A stretch of 64,000 nt of DNA from the NCBI GenBank assembly GCA_963921425.1, contig OY992834.1:24317923-24381922 (forward strand). Reading direction: 5' to 3'. The first letter of the stretch is position 1, and every line of letters starts with the position of its first letter. The position numbers and the translations under genes are program-made. This document shows, piece by piece, positions 45,787-56,188 of this stretch. The DNA is from Dryas octopetala. Its lineage: Eukaryota > Streptophyta > Magnoliopsida > Rosales > Rosaceae. Below the pieces are notes generated by a model, which was given only the letters and a program-made list of their open reading frames with translations, made no database searches and was not told the origin of the DNA.

Positions 45787-48700
45787 ATGACCGACTCTTC
45801 CAAGACTGATGGCAAGAAGGCTGAATTGAGTACACCTCCTACACTTCCTCCGGTTACTTTTAATGACTCAGTAATTACACCAGAAAAGCTTGATGGCACA
45901 AACTATGGTGAGTGGGCTTTAAATGCACAGAATAAGATCCGAGGCCGGAAGCGCTGGGGTTTAGTTTCAGGTTCACATCCTATGCCTACGGATCATAATT
46001 CACCTGAATTCGAGGGCTGGGAAGATGAAAATTGCATGGTTAAGTCTTGGCTCTTGGATGCAATGACCAAGGATGTGCGATCATTGTTCATTCGTATGAC
46101 GACAGCCAAGGAGATATGGGACGCTCTCAAGAGGCAGTATTCCGTGAGTCAGGATGGTTCCAAGGCTTATTCTCTTCATTGTCAGGTTATTTCCACTCAT
46201 CAAAATGGTCGAACTATTATAGAATATTATGGTATTTTGCAAAAACTTTGGCAGGAGGTGGATGCAATTCAACCTTGTCCTATGGAATGTTCGAGGGATA
46301 TTGGGTTGTATAATGATATTGTTAGTGCTAATCGGCTATATGTTTTTCTGGCTGGACTTGATTCGCATTTGGATAGTGTTAGAGGAAGGATTCTTGCTAC
46401 CTCTCCTCTGCCTGACCTTCGTACTGCTTATGCTACAGTGTGTGCTGAAGCTAATCGCCAGGATGTCATGCTTGGTGGTCCTAATAATACTAGTATGGCC
46501 ATGGTGGCCAAACCCTCCAGTGGTAACCGGTTCGGGACTAGAAAGAATGAGACTCGGAAATGTACTCATTGTAATGGTACCAATCATGTGGTAGAAAAGT
46601 GTTTTCAACTTCATGGGTATCCGGAATGGCATCCGAAAGGCATGAAGGCATCTCCAGGGGACTCTCCTTTTAAGGCTACCCAACCGGCTCCTAAGGGAAA
46701 TTTGGTCAATACTTCTATTTTTGCTGCTAAGTCAGGTATATCTTATTGTGCTTTGCGTACTCCTGCTAATTCTTGTCCAAATACATGGATAATTGACACA
46801 GGTGCCACCGATCATATGACTTGTGATAGATATGCTTTCCAATCCTTGTCATCTAGTAGTCCTAAACCATTCATTACTAATGCCAATGGTGTGTCTTCTC
46901 CAGTCCTTGGCATTGGAACTGTGTCTGTTTCGTCTCTTACCTTGTTTAATACCTTGTTTGTTCCGTCCTTAAACTGCAATTTATTGTCTGTTAGTCAACT
47001 AACTGCATCTCGTGGTTGTGTTGTTGTTTTCTTTCCTACTCACTGTATTTTTCAGGATATTCATACCAAGGAGAGGATTGGCAGTGGTAGGAGAGATGGG
47101 GACTTGTACTATCTGGATGGTGATACTTTGGGTCTGGATGGTGTAGGTCAGGCTCATCATGTTAGTGGTGCTCAGTTAGTTGCGAATAAGAAGAAGATCT
47201 GGCTCTGGCATCAGCGGTTGGGTCATCCTTCGTTTAGTTATCTAAGGCGGTTATTTCCCTCATTGTTTCGTGGTTGTAATTTCCAGGATTTCCAATGTGA
47301 AACTTGTGTGTTGGCTAAGAGTCACCGAATAGTGTTTTCTTCTAATGATAATAAATGTGGAATTCCTTTTGGTTTGGTTCACTCTGATGTTTGGGGACCT
47401 GCCCCTCTTTCTACTTGTAATGGCGTTCGATGGTTTGTCACGTTCATAGATGATTGCACGCGTATGACCTGGATTTATTTTCTTCATAATAAAAGTGATG
47501 TATGTGAAGTATTCCAATTGTTCCATCAGATGGTGAAAACTCAGTTCAATCATTCGATTCGTATTCTCCGCTCGGATAATGGCGGCGAATATGTTAACAA
47601 AGGATTGACAGATTACTTTGGTTTACATGGCATTATCCATCAGACATCTTGTTCTTATTCTCCCCAACAGAATGGGGTGGCTGAACGGAAGAATAGACAC
47701 TTACTAGAGATTGCTCGATCATTGTTGATTGGCGGTTGGGTACCGACCTTCTTATGGGGCGATGCCCTTAGCTCAGCCGTGTACTTAATTAACCGCACTC
47801 CATCTAGTGTTCTCGATTTTCGGCGCCCATTGGATGTCCTTGCTGATTCTTGTGAGCTTCCGTCTATTTTGCATTTGGAACCTCGAGTGTTTGGCTGCGT
47901 TGTGTATGTCCATTTACATGGGCACCAACATACCAAGTTGGAGCCCCGGGCTTTGAAATGTGTATTTGTTGGCTATGGTCGTGCTACTAAAGGGTACAAG
48001 TGCTATCATCCTCCGTCTCGTCGGTTCCATGTCTCTATGGATGTTACATTTCATGAGGAACAATTTTTTTATGAGTGTTCCGCACCTTCCCTTCAGGGGG
48101 AGAACGTTGGTGAAGGGACGAATGCCATAGATATGGAGTTTTTCAATGGTTTCAGGTTACAGGACAAAAAGGACGAGCAATGTAGTATCGAGCGCTCAGT
48201 GGGTACGGTGGGTGAAATACCTCCTCTGGTAGATCAATCTTGCTTACCTACAGACTCGGCGGTGCAGTGTGATAGTGATCTTTCTGACTCTTCCGTGTTT
48301 GGAGGTTTGTTTGATGATAGTACAACTCTCAGTCCTCATACTTCACCACTGATACAATCTTCTCCAGAGGCGTCTCATGAGGTACATCCTATTTCCCCTT
48401 CTTTTTCTGATGATTTGAGTATCCAATCTGAGTCTGAGCCTGACACCTCTAGGTATAAGCTTCCACATAGGTCAACCCGAGGTATTCCACCTACATCTTA
48501 TGAACCAGATCCTAACGCCAAAGCCAAATACTCTATAAATAGTCATATGTCTTCGCATAGGCTATCCGAGTCATATAAGTCATTTGTGCATCAATTATCT
48601 TCTGTATCTGTCCCAAGAAATTTGCAGGATGCTTTAGCAGATTCAAGATGGACTAAGGCAATGGCAGAAGAAATGGAGGCATTGGTGAAAAATAAGACTT

Positions 48701-49770
48701 GGGAGTTGGTTCAGTTACCTAAAGGGAAGAAACCTGTGGGATGCAGATGGGTCTATGCGGTTAAACATAGAGCTGATGGTTCCATAGAGAGGTATAAAGC
48801 TCGGTTGGTTGCCAAGGGGTACACTCAGTCTTATGGAGTTGACTATCAGGAGACATTTGCTCCAGTAGCAAAGTTGAATACTGTGAGGGTGTTGTTGTCT
48901 CTAGCTGCTAATCTGGAGTGGCCTCTTCTTCAGTTTGATGTCAAGAATGCATTCTTGCATGGGGACCTTGAAGAAGAGGTCTATATGGATCCTCCTCCTG
49001 GAATTCCTGAACTGGAACAGTCAGGTATGGTGTGCAGGCTAAGAAAGGCATTGTATGGCCTAAAGCAATCACCTAGAGCCTGGTTTGGACGGTTCTCCAA
49101 GTCTATGAAAGCTGCAGGCTATAAACAAAGTAATTCAGACCATACACTATTCATTAAACGAAGAGGTAACAAGCGTACTGTACTCATTATATATGTGGAT
49201 GATATGGTTTTGACAGGAGATGATCAGGAGGAGATGGCCTCGCTACAAACTTACCTGGCTTCTGAGTTTGAGATGAAAGAGTTAGGTAACCTGAAGTATT
49301 TCCTTGGGATTGAAGTAGCGAGATCTTCACATGGAATTTTTTTGTCCCAGAGAAAGTATGTCCTTGATCTCTTGACAGAAACAGGTATGCTTGCTTGTAA
49401 GCCTGCTGCAACTCCTATTGAGCAGAACCATAAGTTGTTTGAAAGCTACAATTCTGCTCCGACTGACAGAGGAAGATATCAAAGACTTGTGGGGAGATTA
49501 ATTTATCTAGCTCACACTCGACCGGATATTGCCTATGCTGTTAATGTGGTGAGTCAGTTCATGCATGACCCACGGAAATTACATATGGATGGAGTTGAAC
49601 GTATCTTGAGGTATCTGAAATCCGCACCAGGTAAAGGGTTGTTATTTAGTAAACATGACCATTTGGATGTTATTGGGTTTACAGATGCTGATTGGGCAGG
49701 ATCAGCAGATGATAGAAGGTCTACAGCTGGGTATTTCACCTTTGTTGGTGGTAATTTAGTTACTTGGTGA
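45787..49770 (+). CDS. copia gag-pol polyprotein, up to a premature stop in RNase H
   Basis: The first in-frame ATG is at 45787 (MTDSSKTDG), giving 1327 residues. Gag: GTNYGEWALNAQ (~38-50), then the CCHC knuckle CTHCNGTNHVVEKC from residue 259. Protease: DTGATDHM at 337. Integrase: HQRLGHP and CETCVLAK (~474-510), catalytic D/D/E in SDVWGP, RSDNGGEY and GVAERKN (~533, 597, 633). Reverse transcriptase: RWVYAVKHRADG (~990), YVDDM at 1136. RNase H starts at about 1245. The TGA at 49768-49770 cuts off the RNase H C-terminus, so this copy probably cannot make a full polyprotein unless the stop is read through. Confidence 0.95.
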   Translation: MTDSSKTDGKKAELSTPPTLPPVTFNDSVITPEKLDGTNYGEWALNAQNKIRGRKRWGLVSGSHPMPTDHNSPEFEGWEDENCMVKSWLLDAMTKDVRSLFIRMTTAKEIWDALKRQYSVSQDGSKAYSLHCQVISTHQNGRTIIEYYGILQKLWQEVDAIQPCPMECSRDIGLYNDIVSANRLYVFLAGLDSHLDSVRGRILATSPLPDLRTAYATVCAEANRQDVMLGGPNNTSMAMVAKPSSGNRFGTRKNETRKCTHCNGTNHVVEKCFQLHGYPEWHPKGMKASPGDSPFKATQPAPKGNLVNTSIFAAKSGISYCALRTPANSCPNTWIIDTGATDHMTCDRYAFQSLSSSSPKPFITNANGVSSPVLGIGTVSVSSLTLFNTLFVPSLNCNLLSVSQLTASRGCVVVFFPTHCIFQDIHTKERIGSGRRDGDLYYLDGDTLGLDGVGQAHHVSGAQLVANKKKIWLWHQRLGHPSFSYLRRLFPSLFRGCNFQDFQCETCVLAKSHRIVFSSNDNKCGIPFGLVHSDVWGPAPLSTCNGVRWFVTFIDDCTRMTWIYFLHNKSDVCEVFQLFHQMVKTQFNHSIRILRSDNGGEYVNKGLTDYFGLHGIIHQTSCSYSPQQNGVAERKNRHLLEIARSLLIGGWVPTFLWGDALSSAVYLINRTPSSVLDFRRPLDVLADSCELPSILHLEPRVFGCVVYVHLHGHQHTKLEPRALKCVFVGYGRATKGYKCYHPPSRRFHVSMDVTFHEEQFFYECSAPSLQGENVGEGTNAIDMEFFNGFRLQDKKDEQCSIERSVGTVGEIPPLVDQSCLPTDSAVQCDSDLSDSSVFGGLFDDSTTLSPHTSPLIQSSPEASHEVHPISPSFSDDLSIQSESEPDTSRYKLPHRSTRGIPPTSYEPDPNAKAKYSINSHMSSHRLSESYKSFVHQLSSVSVPRNLQDALADSRWTKAMAEEMEALVKNKTWELVQLPKGKKPVGCRWVYAVKHRADGSIERYKARLVAKGYTQSYGVDYQETFAPVAKLNTVRVLLSLAANLEWPLLQFDVKNAFLHGDLEEEVYMDPPPGIPELEQSGMVCRLRKALYGLKQSPRAWFGRFSKSMKAAGYKQSNSDHTLFIKRRGNKRTVLIIYVDDMVLTGDDQEEMASLQTYLASEFEMKELGNLKYFLGIEVARSSHGIFLSQRKYVLDLLTETGMLACKPAATPIEQNHKLFESYNSAPTDRGRYQRLVGRLIYLAHTRPDIAYAVNVVSQFMHDPRKLHMDGVERILRYLKSAPGKGLLFSKHDHLDVIGFTDADWAGSADDRRSTAGYFTFVGGNLVTW

Positions 49771-50148
49771 AGTAAGAAACAACAGGTGGTGTCTAGATCC
49801 AGTGCCGAAGCGGAGTACCGAGGTATGGCAAATGGTATTTGTGAGCTCCTGTGGCTAAGGAGGTTGTTGATAGATTTGGGGTATAAACTCAAGGTCGCTA
49901 TGAAGTTATTTTGTGATAATAAATCTGCGATTGAGATTGCTCATAATCCGGTTCAACACGATCGTACGAAGCACGTGAAAATTGATCGTCATTTCATTAA
50001 GGAGAAATTAGAGGCTAAGATTGTTGATTTCCCTTTTGTGAAATCTGAAGACCAGCTGGCTGATGTTCTTACCAAGGCTGTGTCGAGTAGGATATTTGAT
50101 TGTTCACTTATCAAGTTGGGCATGTGTGATGTTTATGCACCAACTTGA
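49771..50148 (+). pseudogene. copia RNase H C-terminal part, after the stop
   Basis: In the same frame as the polyprotein, so only the single stop separates them. Carries SRSSAEAEYRGMA, LFCDNKSA and KHVKIDRHFIKEK, the conserved copia RNase H end, then ADVLTK and a stop just before the polypurine tract. Confidence 0.92.
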
Positions 50149-50155
50149 GGAGGAG

Positions 50156-50306
50156 TGTTAAATTCCTAGTTTATATGGGTTTTCTTGTAATTATAGGAAT
50201 AGATGTATTTGCTATTTAGACCCTCACTTGTACAGGTATAAATACCTTTTTTATATGATTAATAAAATAAGCTGAAATTATTAAACCCTAAACACATTGT
50301 TTGACA
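50156..50306 (+). repeat. 3' LTR
   Basis: Same 151 bases as the 5' LTR; preceded by GAGGAGGAG and followed by the GATAC target duplication. Confidence 0.96.
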
Positions 50307-50439
50307 GATACAATGTAATATTATCGATTGAACGACTATGTACAATGAATCATTTGATGTTAATGTATTTTTTCTATTTTTTTTCTCAGAAAATATATGT
50401 TATATATGGAACTACAACTAATTAAGAGTACGTAGACAA

Positions 50440-50877
50440 ATCTAGGCTTTTACAGCAACTATAGAAAGTAGTTGGGCCACAATTAATCATAATCTCTACA
50501 TATATGGAAGTTGCATATGCGTTCATGAACTTAGAATTGTTGTTAAGCAATCAAATTTGTAGATAAACCTGTAGTAATTCCAAATATGCATTTAAAGGAG
50601 GAAAAAAAATCTGGATGCTTAATGGAGATGAGATTTTTTTCCTTAATTTGTACGCACACCAACCAGAGTAGCGAAATCTAGGCCATTACAACATCTTTAG
50701 AAATTATTAGGACCAGAATTAAGGCTAATCCGGATCTGTTGACTACGTATATGGAATATTGTTAATGGACATCATGTAATTAAAGGAACAAAATCTGGAT
50801 TCTTAGTGCACATAAGATTTTGTTTCCTTCATCCCTGTATAAGTTCTCCTCACTGGTTATGCTCTGAGCATCGAACA
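50440..50877 (+). promoter_or_regulatory. subtilase gene 1 promoter with tandemly repeated module
   Basis: TATAAG at 50838-50843 is 35 bp before the ATG. A module with AAATCTAGGC(T/C), AAAATCTGGAT(G/T)CTTA and GAGATTTT/AAGATTTT occurs twice, at about 50450-50645 and 50672-50835. The same phrases precede gene 2 and the fragment at 61254. Confidence 0.6.
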
Positions 50878-53070
50878 ATGGCTAAGCACAGAGCTCTCCT
50901 GCTTTCTTTCGCTTTCCCCGTGCTCATACTCACTATGAGCTTACTGTGCAAAGCCATTGATCATGATGACAGAAAGGTTCATATTGTGTACTTGGGGTCA
51001 CTTCCTAATGAGATGTACTCACCATTGTCTCACCACATTGGTATACTAGAAAGAGTTGTCCAGAGAAGTTCTGCTGCAGATTTGTTGACAAGAAGTTACA
51101 AAAGGAGTTTCAATGGATTTGCTGCCAAGCTCACTGAACATGAAAGAGAAAGGCTTGCCAACATGAAGGAAGTAGTTTCTGTCTTTCCAAGTAGAACTTA
51201 CCAACTTCAAACAACAAGATCTTGGGATTTCATCGGTTTCAATGATAAAATCAATCGAAATGTCACTGTTGAGAGTGATGTTATTGTTGGTGTGATTGAC
51301 ACTGGAATTTGGCCTGAATCGGAGAGCTTCAAAGATGAAGGTTTTGGTCCTGCTCCCAAGAAGTGGAAAGGTGCTTGTGAAGGTGGCAAAAATTTCACAT
51401 GCAACAACAAGATCATTGGAGCTCGGTGTTACAATGCATCGTCTGCAAGGGATGAAGTTGGTCACGGAACCCACACAGCCTCAACAGCAGCAGGGAACGC
51501 CGTAAAGGATGTGAGCTTTTACGGACTAGCACAAGGTACTGCAAGAGGAGGAGTTCCCTCTGCAAGAATTGCTGCATATCAAGTCTGCACGGCTAAGGGG
51601 TGCCCTACAGAAGCTATCTTGAGTGCTTTTGATGATGCTATTGCTGATGGAGTTGACATTATTACAATTTCAATTGGAGCCGAGGGTGCAAGTGATTTCG
51701 ATAAGGATCCTATAGCAATTGGTGCTTTTCATGCAATGGAGAAAGGGATACTAACCTCAAACTCTGCAGGCAACGATGGTCCTGAAGCTGGCACTGTATC
51801 AAGTGTAGCACCATGGATGCTTTCAGTTGCAGCAAGTAGCACCGATCGTCGGATCATTGACAAGATTGTTCTTGGAAATGGAAAGACACTAGTTGGGAGT
51901 TCAGTGAACCCTTTCAAATTAAATGGAACAGGTTTTCCCTTGATATATGGAAAAGATGCTTCAAGTGAGTGCTCAGAATTCTTAGCTAGGATTTGTGCAA
52001 AAGACTGTCTTGACAGTGATTTAGTTAAGGGAAAGATTGTGTTATGCGATCTTGATCAGTTCCTTGGAGATACTGTGGCACATAATGCTGGAGCACTAGG
52101 TTCAATTTTAAACGTTGAGAGAAATGATGTTTCGAATGTTTTCCCACTACCTGGAACAAGTTTAAGCAACCAAGAGTATAATGTGGTCAAGTCCTACATG
52201 AACTCCACGAAAGATCCTCGAGCAAACATTTTGAAAAGTGAAGTCATAAAAGATGCTACTGCACCTGTTGTTGCCTCCTTCTCTTCACGTGGACCTAATC
52301 CAATTTTACCCGAAATTATTAAGCCAGATATAACTGCTCCTGGGGTAGATATTTTGGCTGCATATTCGCCTACTGCTGTTATCTCAGATAGCCCTGAAGA
52401 TAAGAGGCGTTTAAAGTATAGTATACTATCTGGAACCTCCATGTCTTGCCCCCATGCCGCTGCTGCAGCTGCATATGTTAAAGAATTCCACCCAGATTGG
52501 TCTCCAGCAGCCATTAAATCAGCTCTTATGACTACAGCTTGGCCCATGAATGAAACAAACAATTCCCCTGGTGAATTTTCTTATGGATCTGGACATGTCA
52601 ATCCTCTTAAAGCTATAAACCCCGGGCTCGTGTACGATGCTTCTAAAGAAGATTACATTAAGTTGCTCTGCTTGGTCATGGATGAGGCCAGAGTTAGACT
52701 TATATCAGCAGATAACAACACTTGTCCTACAGGCTCTGACAAAGGATCACCAAAGGATCACAATTACCCTTCACTAGCAGCTGCTGTTACACCAAAAAAA
52801 CCGTTTACCATTAAGTTTCATAGAAGAGTTAAAAATGTTGGCCTTGCAAACTCCACTTACAAGGCCACAGTCTCACCAAATTCAAAAGTTGACATCAAAG
52901 TGGTGCCTGAGGTTCTTTCCTTCAAGTCCTTGAATGAGGAGAAGGCTTTCGATGTGACCATTGTTGGAAGAGGGTTGCCAAATGGATCACAAGTATCTGC
53001 TTCACTGGTTTGGTCTGATGGAACTCATAGCGCTAGAAGTCCAGTTCTTGTAAGCACCGTACAAGTTTAA
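50878..53070 (+). CDS. cucumisin-like subtilisin serine protease (SBT4-type), gene 1
   Basis: 730 aa from the ATG at 50878 (MAKHRALL); an upstream in-frame ATG at 50806 would put 24 residues before the signal peptide and is upstream of the TATA box, so I reject it. Signal peptide ~1-25; inhibitor I9 prodomain (HIVYLGSLPN to SVFPSRTYQLQTTRSWDF); catalytic D141 (GVIDTGIWPES), H196 (GHGTHTAST), oxyanion N299 (SAGNDGP) and S521 (GTSMSCPH); a PA-type insertion about 335-460; and a C-terminal fibronectin-III-like domain (KNVGLANSTYKA). All key residues are present. Such enzymes are secreted to the apoplast. Unusual: one exon, whereas cucumisin-type genes normally have several introns. Confidence 0.95.
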   Translation: MAKHRALLLSFAFPVLILTMSLLCKAIDHDDRKVHIVYLGSLPNEMYSPLSHHIGILERVVQRSSAADLLTRSYKRSFNGFAAKLTEHERERLANMKEVVSVFPSRTYQLQTTRSWDFIGFNDKINRNVTVESDVIVGVIDTGIWPESESFKDEGFGPAPKKWKGACEGGKNFTCNNKIIGARCYNASSARDEVGHGTHTASTAAGNAVKDVSFYGLAQGTARGGVPSARIAAYQVCTAKGCPTEAILSAFDDAIADGVDIITISIGAEGASDFDKDPIAIGAFHAMEKGILTSNSAGNDGPEAGTVSSVAPWMLSVAASSTDRRIIDKIVLGNGKTLVGSSVNPFKLNGTGFPLIYGKDASSECSEFLARICAKDCLDSDLVKGKIVLCDLDQFLGDTVAHNAGALGSILNVERNDVSNVFPLPGTSLSNQEYNVVKSYMNSTKDPRANILKSEVIKDATAPVVASFSSRGPNPILPEIIKPDITAPGVDILAAYSPTAVISDSPEDKRRLKYSILSGTSMSCPHAAAAAAYVKEFHPDWSPAAIKSALMTTAWPMNETNNSPGEFSYGSGHVNPLKAINPGLVYDASKEDYIKLLCLVMDEARVRLISADNNTCPTGSDKGSPKDHNYPSLAAAVTPKKPFTIKFHRRVKNVGLANSTYKATVSPNSKVDIKVVPEVLSFKSLNEEKAFDVTIVGRGLPNGSQVSASLVWSDGTHSARSPVLVSTVQV

Positions 53071-53475
53071 TCACAACTTCATTGTTTGTAACATTCCGAT
53101 ATTCATTGTTGGAATGGAAGAAAAAGGTTTCTGACTGTGTTTTAAATTCTTGTAATATGATGAGTTTGATGACCCGAATATGACTGATGCAATTTGAACT
53201 TCTAATTTGTTGTTTTCAAAGTCAATATTTTGTGTAATTTGTGATATCTAATCTAATTTGGTACATGGATTGCATATTTATTATACTTAATTTGGAGACT
53301 GCATCACTCTCTCTTCGGTAATGTTCGCCCTGAGCATGAAAACCAAGATATGGAATTATGAGGAATTCATTTACTTGTTTTTGGTGGTGGTACAAAATGA
53401 GTTGAAAATAATAAAAATATATTAATAAATAAGTTAATATTTTATTGTGAATCAAAATCAATAGTACCCATGTAG
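53071..53475 (+). other. 3' UTR and downstream region of subtilase gene 1
   Basis: TTTAATCACAACTTCATTGTTTGTAACATTC follows the stop and recurs after the other copies, so the duplications included the 3' flank. No other gene. Confidence 0.45.
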
Positions 53476-54337
53476 CGTGATATTAGGTGTATCTAATATA
53501 CCGTCACATGGTGTAACCATTCCAACGTGTAATAGTATTACTGGACGGTATATTTATATTAGTAAGCTGGTATAGTATTAAGGGAAAAATTTACAAACAG
53601 GACAAATACTTTGATGATTGTTTCATTTCAGGACATTAATTTTAATTCGTGTTAATAAACACATACTTTTATTTTGTGTTAATTAAGAATCCTATTTTAT
53701 CTCAACTTTGGCCCGACATTAAACTCATCAAAACTCCACCAAATTTAGCAAACTTATACTTGATTTAAAGTTATGTATTTTCTCTTTACAACCATATAAA
53801 TATCACTCAAATCAGACATCTACAACTCCAGATAATTGGCTCAAAAGTAGGGTACCCGCAACTGTCCAATCTGACCTTTAGGAAAAAATTTGGAAAATCA
53901 GACAGTTTCAGGTACCCTACTTTGGGGCCGATTATCTGGAGTTGTAGAGATCCGATTTGGGTGATCTTTATATGGTTGTAAAGAGGACATGCATATCTTT
54001 AAACCCAGTATAATTTTTCTGAATTTGGTGGAGTTTTGATGTGTCCAACATCGGGCCAAAGTTGAGATAAAAACTGAAAAAAAAAAAAAACATGGTCCTT
54101 AATGACACAAAATGAAAGTATGTGTCCTTCATTAACACGAATCAAAATTAATGTCCTGAAATGAAACAACCATCAAAGTATTCCATCAAAGTATGTGTCC
54201 TGTTTGTAAATTTTTCTCATCAAAATTAATGTCCTGAAATGAAACAACCATCAAAGTATTAATAATATTTTCTCATATTATAACATGTTAGATTGGTTAC
54301 ACCACGTGGCGGTATATTGGTTACACAGAATAATTTC
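53476..54337. mobile_element. family D MITE copy 2, split by a family A MITE
   Basis: The left part (CACATGGTGTAACCATTCCAACGTGTAA, TATATTTATATTAGTA) and the right part (GGTTACACCACGTGGCGGTATATTGGTTACACAGAATAATTTCTC) match the continuous copy at 39114-39291. Between them lies the insertion at 53582-54253. Confidence 0.8.
53582..54253. mobile_element. foldback MITE, family A copy 3, nested
   Basis: The left end GGGAAAAATTTACAAACAGG and the arms match copies 1 and 2. The right end is rearranged: the terminal CATCAAAGTATGTGTCCTG...TTTTTCTC is followed by a second, partial right arm that stops at CCATCA. Target duplication TAGTATTAA (53573-53581) and AAGTATTAA (54254-54262). Confidence 0.85.
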
Positions 54338-54411
54338 TCTAACTCCTGACATACTATGTTGGCTTTAATTCTTAATGTTCATTTTTTTATTTTTTTATTT
54401 TATTTTTTATA

Positions 54412-54780
54412 ATGGATTACATGTAAACGTACCTTATGTAATGTTATCCACAGACATCCAGACAAGAAGACATTTTAAATTCCTATCATTTCATTTTCTT
54501 TTGCTTATCTTTTACTTTCCTTTATTCTTTCCTAGCTTGCTTCCTTTAGTTACCAAACAGATTGAGGGTTTTGCATTATTTATTTATTTTTCTTCATTCT
54601 GTAAATTAAATAAGAGCTCTAGTAAAAGGGCTGTGTTTTATCTTTTCTTGATATGAGTTGTGGTATTGTGTGATTATTCCCCTCTAGGCTCTAGATAGAA
54701 GAAATTGACAGGAGGGCGTGTTCATCAAAATGGGAAATTGTTAGTGTTTGCTGTGTTGTTTGGATTTGTGGATTTCAGTT

Positions 54781-54819
<39 letters not shown>

Positions 54820-55617
54820 TAGAAAGCAATAACATTTCATTAAAACAACCAAAAAGGCATACAAAATACAAAGTTATGGAAAGAAGCCATACAACAATAG
54901 GGCCAACAATCTAAAAGCTTACAAAGAAATAAGAGCCCACTCTCGTAACATCGGTACGAACAAACACTACAACTGCCAAACAGAGCCAGTGAGGCCCCGT
55001 AGAAATTAGCGAACTAGTTGCATTTGGGTCCACAATCCAACCAACATCTCTAAACGAATCTAACAGTAGATCTAGGTGGCTGATCGGGTAGTAGTAAACG
55101 GTACGACCGGTACCAACGAGCATAGTGATATCCCTACACCTTGTGATGAGAACCAGAGACAAACTGGAAAAAAGATCTTCATAGAGCAACTAAGCGTCGC
55201 TAAAGTAGGATCTGACGCCGCACAACGCGCAGATTGTGCACAACACCGTGGACAGACCAAACCAGAGCGATCAAAAAAGCTCTCCTTTATTGAGAAGAAA
55301 AAACTCTCAAATGGAGAGATGAAAAAGCTCTCACAAAGAGGGAGGAGAGTATTCCTTAGTATAAACCAAAATAGCAAACGAATAAGAAAAGGAGAAATGA
55401 GAGGCGGGGGTAGGAGTAGCGGGCCTGTAAGAAACATAGGAGAGAGAAGAGAGGTGGCAGCTAGGGTTTTCTCGACCTGTGGATTTCAATTGTTAATCAT
55501 TTTCACTATGAAAATGGTGACCGAAGACAATATGTTTCCAAGTCCAAATGTAACCTGTATGGATATTTTTCTTGTACTGATCTATTGTCTTTTCATTCAA
55601 GGTAAGTGCTTAAACTA
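54412..55617. repeat. duplicated segment, copy 2 (copy 1 at 29590-30355)
   Basis: Matches copy 1 before and after the insertion at 54782-55477, and lacks about 170 bp that copy 1 has at 30155-30322. The two copies lie about 25 kb apart in the same orientation. Noncoding in both. Confidence 0.8.
54782..55477 (-). mobile_element. non-LTR retroposon (short LINE-like), poly(A) tail, 15-bp TSD
   Basis: Read on the minus strand it begins GGTCGAGAAAACCCTAGCTGCC, like a plant L1 5' UTR, and ends TGAAATGTTATTGCTTTCTAC plus a 37-base poly(A) (T run 54782-54818). Flanking repeats TGTGGATTTCAGTTG (54767-54781) and TGTGGATTTCAATTG (55478-55492) differ at one base. The body is about 660 bp; ORFs there are short and I find no RT or endonuclease motif. 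An internally deleted LINE, or a processed transcript of another kind, is possible. Confidence 0.82.
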
Positions 55618-56188
55618 AGTAATCTGCAATCTCGTCTAATGATGTATTGTTAAAGGCTTAATTGTGTTTTAATCACCCATAGGTTTAGTTGATTCCTACT
55701 TTAACACTCAGATGTTTATTTGTCCAACTTTATCACCTACAACTATTTTTCGTATCTCACTTTATCTTTTTTCGTCAATTCCATCACCCAAGCCGTACAA
55801 AATGATGACGTGGCAGAGGCTTTCTAGTCATTTCGTAGACTTGGAAAAAAAATAAAATAAATAATTCGCATATTTAAAAAGATTTGTAATGTCGCACCTA
55901 CACGGGCATTGTGGGCCTATTTTTCGCTCATGTATGTAAGTTGCCATGTGTACAAAAAAATTAATAAAAAATGCTAAAACTTTTTTATTTTACCATCAAT
56001 TAAAAAATAAACCCATCTCCTTCCTCCCTCCCTCCCTCCCCCACCCCAAACCACCACCTCCATGTCCATCTCCATCCTCCCTCCCCTTCCTCGCTCCACC
56101 CCCAGTCGCCAACTTCCCTCACAGCATGTTGAAGCTGGCCGGAGGGGAGTGGGGCAGGGCTTGGGTGGGAGTGGAGGGAGGGGTGTTG
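55618..56188 (+). other. half of a palindromic element beside the subtilase fragment
   Basis: AGGCTTAATTGTGTTTTAATCACCC and ACTTTAACACTC are phrases of plant foldback/MULE-like ends. The matching right arm is not found: the sequence changes straight into subtilase at ~56189. 56020-56180 is C-rich, then G-rich. Confidence 0.45.

Larger units (their letters stand above)
44673..50306 (+). mobile_element. Ty1/copia retrotransposon, full length, identical LTRs, one stop codon
   Basis: LTRs 44673-44823 and 50156-50306 (151 bp) are identical base for base by eye. Target duplication GATAC (44668-44672, 50307-50311). PBS TGGTATCAGAGCC starts at 44824, polypurine tract GAGGAGGAG ends at 50155. The order gag, protease, integrase, RT, RNase H is copia. 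The polyprotein frame is open except for one TGA at 49768-49770. Identical LTRs mean a recent insertion. Confidence 0.97.
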
